Shown here: positions 61,897-64,000 of the stretch, one piece after another
Numbering within the stretch: the stretch's first letter is position 1
Layout of the letters: each line of letters begins with the position of its first letter
Source: Verrucomicrobiaceae bacterium
GTDB taxonomy: Bacteria; Verrucomicrobiota; Verrucomicrobiia; Verrucomicrobiales; Verrucomicrobiaceae
NCBI GenBank assembly: GCA_016795465.1
Contig: JAEUHK010000126.1
Location: 186,001 to 250,000, forward strand
Length of the DNA: 64,000 nt
Direction of reading: 5' to 3'
Notes under the pieces: model-generated
The model's database searches: none
Told to the model about the DNA's origin: nothing
Seen by the model: the letters and a program-made list of their open reading frames with translations, nothing else
Position numbers and translations under genes: made by a program

Positions 61897-63285
61897 TCAC
61901 GCCTTCAGCTCAGCCACGGCATCATCGACGGCGGTGTCGAGGACGTCGCAGGCTTCGAGGAGGGCTTCCTCGGTGACGGTGAGGGGCGGGCAGATCTTCA
62001 CGGTCTGGCCCCAGGCTCCGACGGGGGCGAAGAGGAGCAGGCCACGCTGGTAGCATAGCTCGATGATGCGGTGCGCGAGGTCGTGATTCGGCTCTTTCTT
62101 GCCTGGAACGATGGTTTGAAGGCCGGCGACGAGGCCGGCGCAGGTCACATGGCCGATGACGCTCGGATGACGCTTCTGGATGGCTTTGCAGCGTTCGTGC
62201 AAAATCGCTCCGAGTTTGGCGGCGTTGCCGGTGAGGTCTTCGGCGAGCAGTTTTTTGATGTTCGCGGTCGCGGCGGCACAGCAGACGGGATTGCCGGTGT
62301 GCGTGCTGGTCATGCTGCCGGGCGGGAAGTGATCCATGATGTGCTGGCGGCCGATCACGGCGCTCAGCGGCATGCCGGAGCTGATGCCTTTGCCACAGCA
62401 GATGAGGTCCGGCGTGACGCCGTAGTGCTCAAAGGCCCAGAACTTGCCCGTGCGGCCGAAACCGGACTGCACTTCGTCAAACGTGAGCACGACCTGATGC
62501 TCATCGCACCACTTGCGGAGCTTCTGGATGTATTCGACGGGCGCGAAGTCGGGGCCGACGCCTTGATAACTCTCCATGATGACACCGGCGATGTTTTCAG
62601 GCTTCATGCCGCTGTTCTCGATGGCCTTCAAAAACGCATCGAAGGAGCTGTCGCCCTCCCAGTAACCATCGGGGAAGGGGGCATTGATGATGGCCTTGTC
62701 GAGATTTACGATCCACGACTTCTGCCCGGCCATGCCACCGGCCTGCTGGCTGGCGAGCGTGCGGCCGTGATAACCGCGATCGAAGCCGATGATGCCGATT
62801 TTCGATGTTCCGCCGACCTTGATGCCATGCGCACGGCTGAGCTTGATGGCGCACTCGGTGGCTTCGCTGCCGCTGCTGAGCAGGAAGACTTTCTTCAAAC
62901 CCTCCGGCGACACCGACGCGATGATCTCCTCGGTTTCGAGACGCTCTTCGCTTGGAAAAACATAGTTGTGAATGAGGCCGCTGTTGATCTGATCGATCAT
63001 CGCCTTACAGATTTCAGGCGCGGCGTGACCCGCGTTCGTGACGAGCACGCCGCTGCTCCAGTCGAGCCACTTGTTGCCGTGCTTGTCGAAGACGTAGATG
63101 TCCTGCGCCTTGTCCCAAATGATGGGCGGCATGCCGCGCATGGACAGCGGCTCCACCTCGCGCATGCGCTCCAGCAGCGGAAGGCTGTCCGGATGCGGCA
63201 CCAGCGTGCAGATGCGGCGGTGCTTGGTTTCGACGTGAGGAACGGTTTGCGGGATGGTGCTGAATTCTTTGCCCATGATGAGCAC
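61897..63285 (-). CDS. Class III PLP-dependent aminotransferase (4-aminobutyrate/ornithine type)
   Basis: 462 residues from MLIMGKEF (Met4 at 63276 is an alternative). PLP motifs are LLSSGSEATECAIKLSR, FDEVQSGFGRTG, and the Schiff-base Lys in LICCGKGISSGMPLSAV; TSTHTGNPVCCAAA follows. The overall pattern suggests a GabT-like or related omega-aminotransferase; the exact amino donor cannot be fixed. It starts about 80 bp from the terminator of the next minus-strand gene. Confidence 0.9.
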   Translation of the reverse strand: MLIMGKEFSTIPQTVPHVETKHRRICTLVPHPDSLPLLERMREVEPLSMRGMPPIIWDKAQDIYVFDKHGNKWLDWSSGVLVTNAGHAAPEICKAMIDQINSGLIHNYVFPSEERLETEEIIASVSPEGLKKVFLLSSGSEATECAIKLSRAHGIKVGGTSKIGIIGFDRGYHGRTLASQQAGGMAGQKSWIVNLDKAIINAPFPDGYWEGDSSFDAFLKAIENSGMKPENIAGVIMESYQGVGPDFAPVEYIQKLRKWCDEHQVVLTFDEVQSGFGRTGKFWAFEHYGVTPDLICCGKGISSGMPLSAVIGRQHIMDHFPPGSMTSTHTGNPVCCAAATANIKKLLAEDLTGNAAKLGAILHERCKAIQKRHPSVIGHVTCAGLVAGLQTIVPGKKEPNHDLAHRIIELCYQRGLLLFAPVGAWGQTVKICPPLTVTEEALLEACDVLDTAVDDAVAELKA

Positions 63286-63363
63286 GATGATGCCAAGGCG
63301 CTGCGGCTGCTGCTACTCGCTTTGCGGCAGGTCGCGGTATTTTTGTGCGGAAACACCGGCACA

Positions 63364-63401
63364 TAAAAAAATCACCGGGCTGGCGAGGCCAACCCGGTGA
63401 T
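63364..63401 (-). terminator. Rho-independent terminator for the partial 3' gene
   Basis: A 9-bp stem (63371-63379 with 63393-63401, ATCACCGGG on the plus strand) is followed by TTTTTTT on the minus strand, 23 bp after the stop codon at 63425. Confidence 0.85.
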
Positions 63402-63424
63402 GTGAAAACGATCTGTGAAGCAGC

Positions 63425-64000
63425 TTACTTCTTCGGCTCAGCGGGAGCAGGAGCCGGCGCAGGAGCATCGGCGGGCTTCAGCTCGGGCTTGGGAGCCGGA
63501 GGAGGCGTGACGGGCTTGTCCTTGATCTCATTGGCCGGAGGCACGGAGATGGGCGGCGTGGTCACGGTGATGGGAGCGGGCTTCGCTGCCTCCGCGGGCA
63601 TCGCGGCTCCAGTAGTGGGCTTCAGGCCGGGGATCGTGCCGGGCGTGAGGCCTGGAATCGCGGGCGCAGGAGCAGCGTCGTCTTTCTTGGGCTCTTCCTT
63701 CTTGATGATCTCGCTGCGCTTCTTGAAGAGGGTGTTGATGGTGTACTCGGTGACTTGATACACCCAGCCATCACAGGACTTCTCCTTGGCGAGCTTTTCT
63801 TCGAGGGTCTTCTTCTGCGCGTCGAACTCCTCGTCCTTCTTCTTTTTGTCCTCGGGCTTCTCATCCTTCGCGGCCTCACGCTTCTGCGGGATGGCCGCCG
63901 TGGTGGTGACGGTCATGTACCACTTGTCACTGCCATCGACGCTCTTCTTCGCGGCCTGCACTGTGTAGGTGAAGCCTTCGAAAGTGGTGAGCACGGCCTT
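63425..64000 (-). CDS. DUF4340-like protein, C-terminal part (5' end outside window)
   Basis: About 191 codons are open to the window edge; a GTG at 63994 is probably an internal valine. The visible part starts with KAVLTTFEGFTYTVQ, followed by a lysine/glutamate-rich helix (EEFDAQKKTLEEKLAKEK), WVYQVTEYTINTLFKKR and a long Pro/Ala-rich tail. The middle part resembles the end of verrucomicrobial DUF4340 proteins from memory; this was not verified. The role is unknown. Confidence 0.55.
   Translation of the reverse strand, partial: KAVLTTFEGFTYTVQAAKKSVDGSDKWYMTVTTTAAIPQKREAAKDEKPEDKKKKDEEFDAQKKTLEEKLAKEKSCDGWVYQVTEYTINTLFKKRSEIIKKEEPKKDDAAPAPAIPGLTPGTIPGLKPTTGAAMPAEAAKPAPITVTTPPISVPPANEIKDKPVTPPPAPKPELKPADAPAPAPAPAEPKK

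Overview
The window is GC-rich and reads as part of a Gram-negative chromosome, most likely from the Verrucomicrobiota (Prosthecobacter/Verrucomicrobium-like). That is an inference from several traits: an RG^FTLIEL pseudopilin with a long alpha/beta tail, a DUF4340-like fragment, an EF-hand secreted protein, weak or absent Shine-Dalgarno sequences, and fused polysaccharide genes. No rRNA, tRNA, CRISPR array or insertion sequence was seen.

Positions 1-52,970 are one very large exopolysaccharide/capsule locus, almost all on the minus strand. Five blocks lie between 1 and 25.0 kb. Block A (7787 to 1) has glycosyltransferases, a nucleotidyltransferase-fold protein and a fusion of a Wzz co-polymerase, a dead BY-kinase and a Wza-type export domain. 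Block B (13431 to 9731) has a Wzx flippase and two glycosyltransferases. Block C (20008 to 13567) has the initiating sugar-phosphate transferase, a nucleotidyltransferase/hexapeptide/degenerate-transferase fusion, a STAS protein, an RsbW-GAF-SpoIIE protein, a receiver, a phosphatase-superfamily protein and an FkbM methyltransferase. Block D is one glycosyltransferase (21321 to 20077). Block E (25026 to 21515) is an H-NOX gas sensor with its hybrid histidine kinase. Each block is preceded, 43-69 bp before its first ATG, by a shared palindrome, CCC-n-CANNTG-n-G(G/T)G; a sixth copy lies before the fusion gene inside block A. A Cache-type histidine kinase (7910-9739, plus strand) diverges from block A.

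From 49,087 down to 25,890 runs a 22-gene minus-strand operon with gaps of at most 35 bp and several ATGA overlaps. It starts with sugar-nucleotide synthesis (UDP-GlcA decarboxylase, UDP-Glc dehydrogenase, GDP-mannose pyrophosphorylase, phosphomannose isomerase), followed by a second flippase, methyltransferase, acetyltransferases, a TupA-like ATP-grasp protein, many GT2/GT4 enzymes, an O-antigen-ligase/polymerase and a VanZ-GT4 fusion. A short plus-strand set (49.4-53.0 kb) adds a second Wzy/ligase, a second long initiating transferase and an NlpC/P60-like protein. Together these supply UDP-glucose/glucuronate/xylose and GDP-mannose, start chains on lipid carrier, build and decorate repeat units, flip, polymerise and export them. 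Nitric-oxide-type sensing, a phosphorelay and a partner switch probably control the process.

From 53 kb on the genes are ordinary: ComM/YifB, an EF-hand protein, PIN-PhoH ATPase, pseudopilin, a proline-rich outer-membrane-like protein, DNA polymerase I, a class III aminotransferase and a truncated DUF4340-like gene. Four of the minus-strand genes end in clear hairpin-plus-T terminators. Starts were chosen by family N-termini and by ATGA coupling, because ribosome binding sites are weak throughout.
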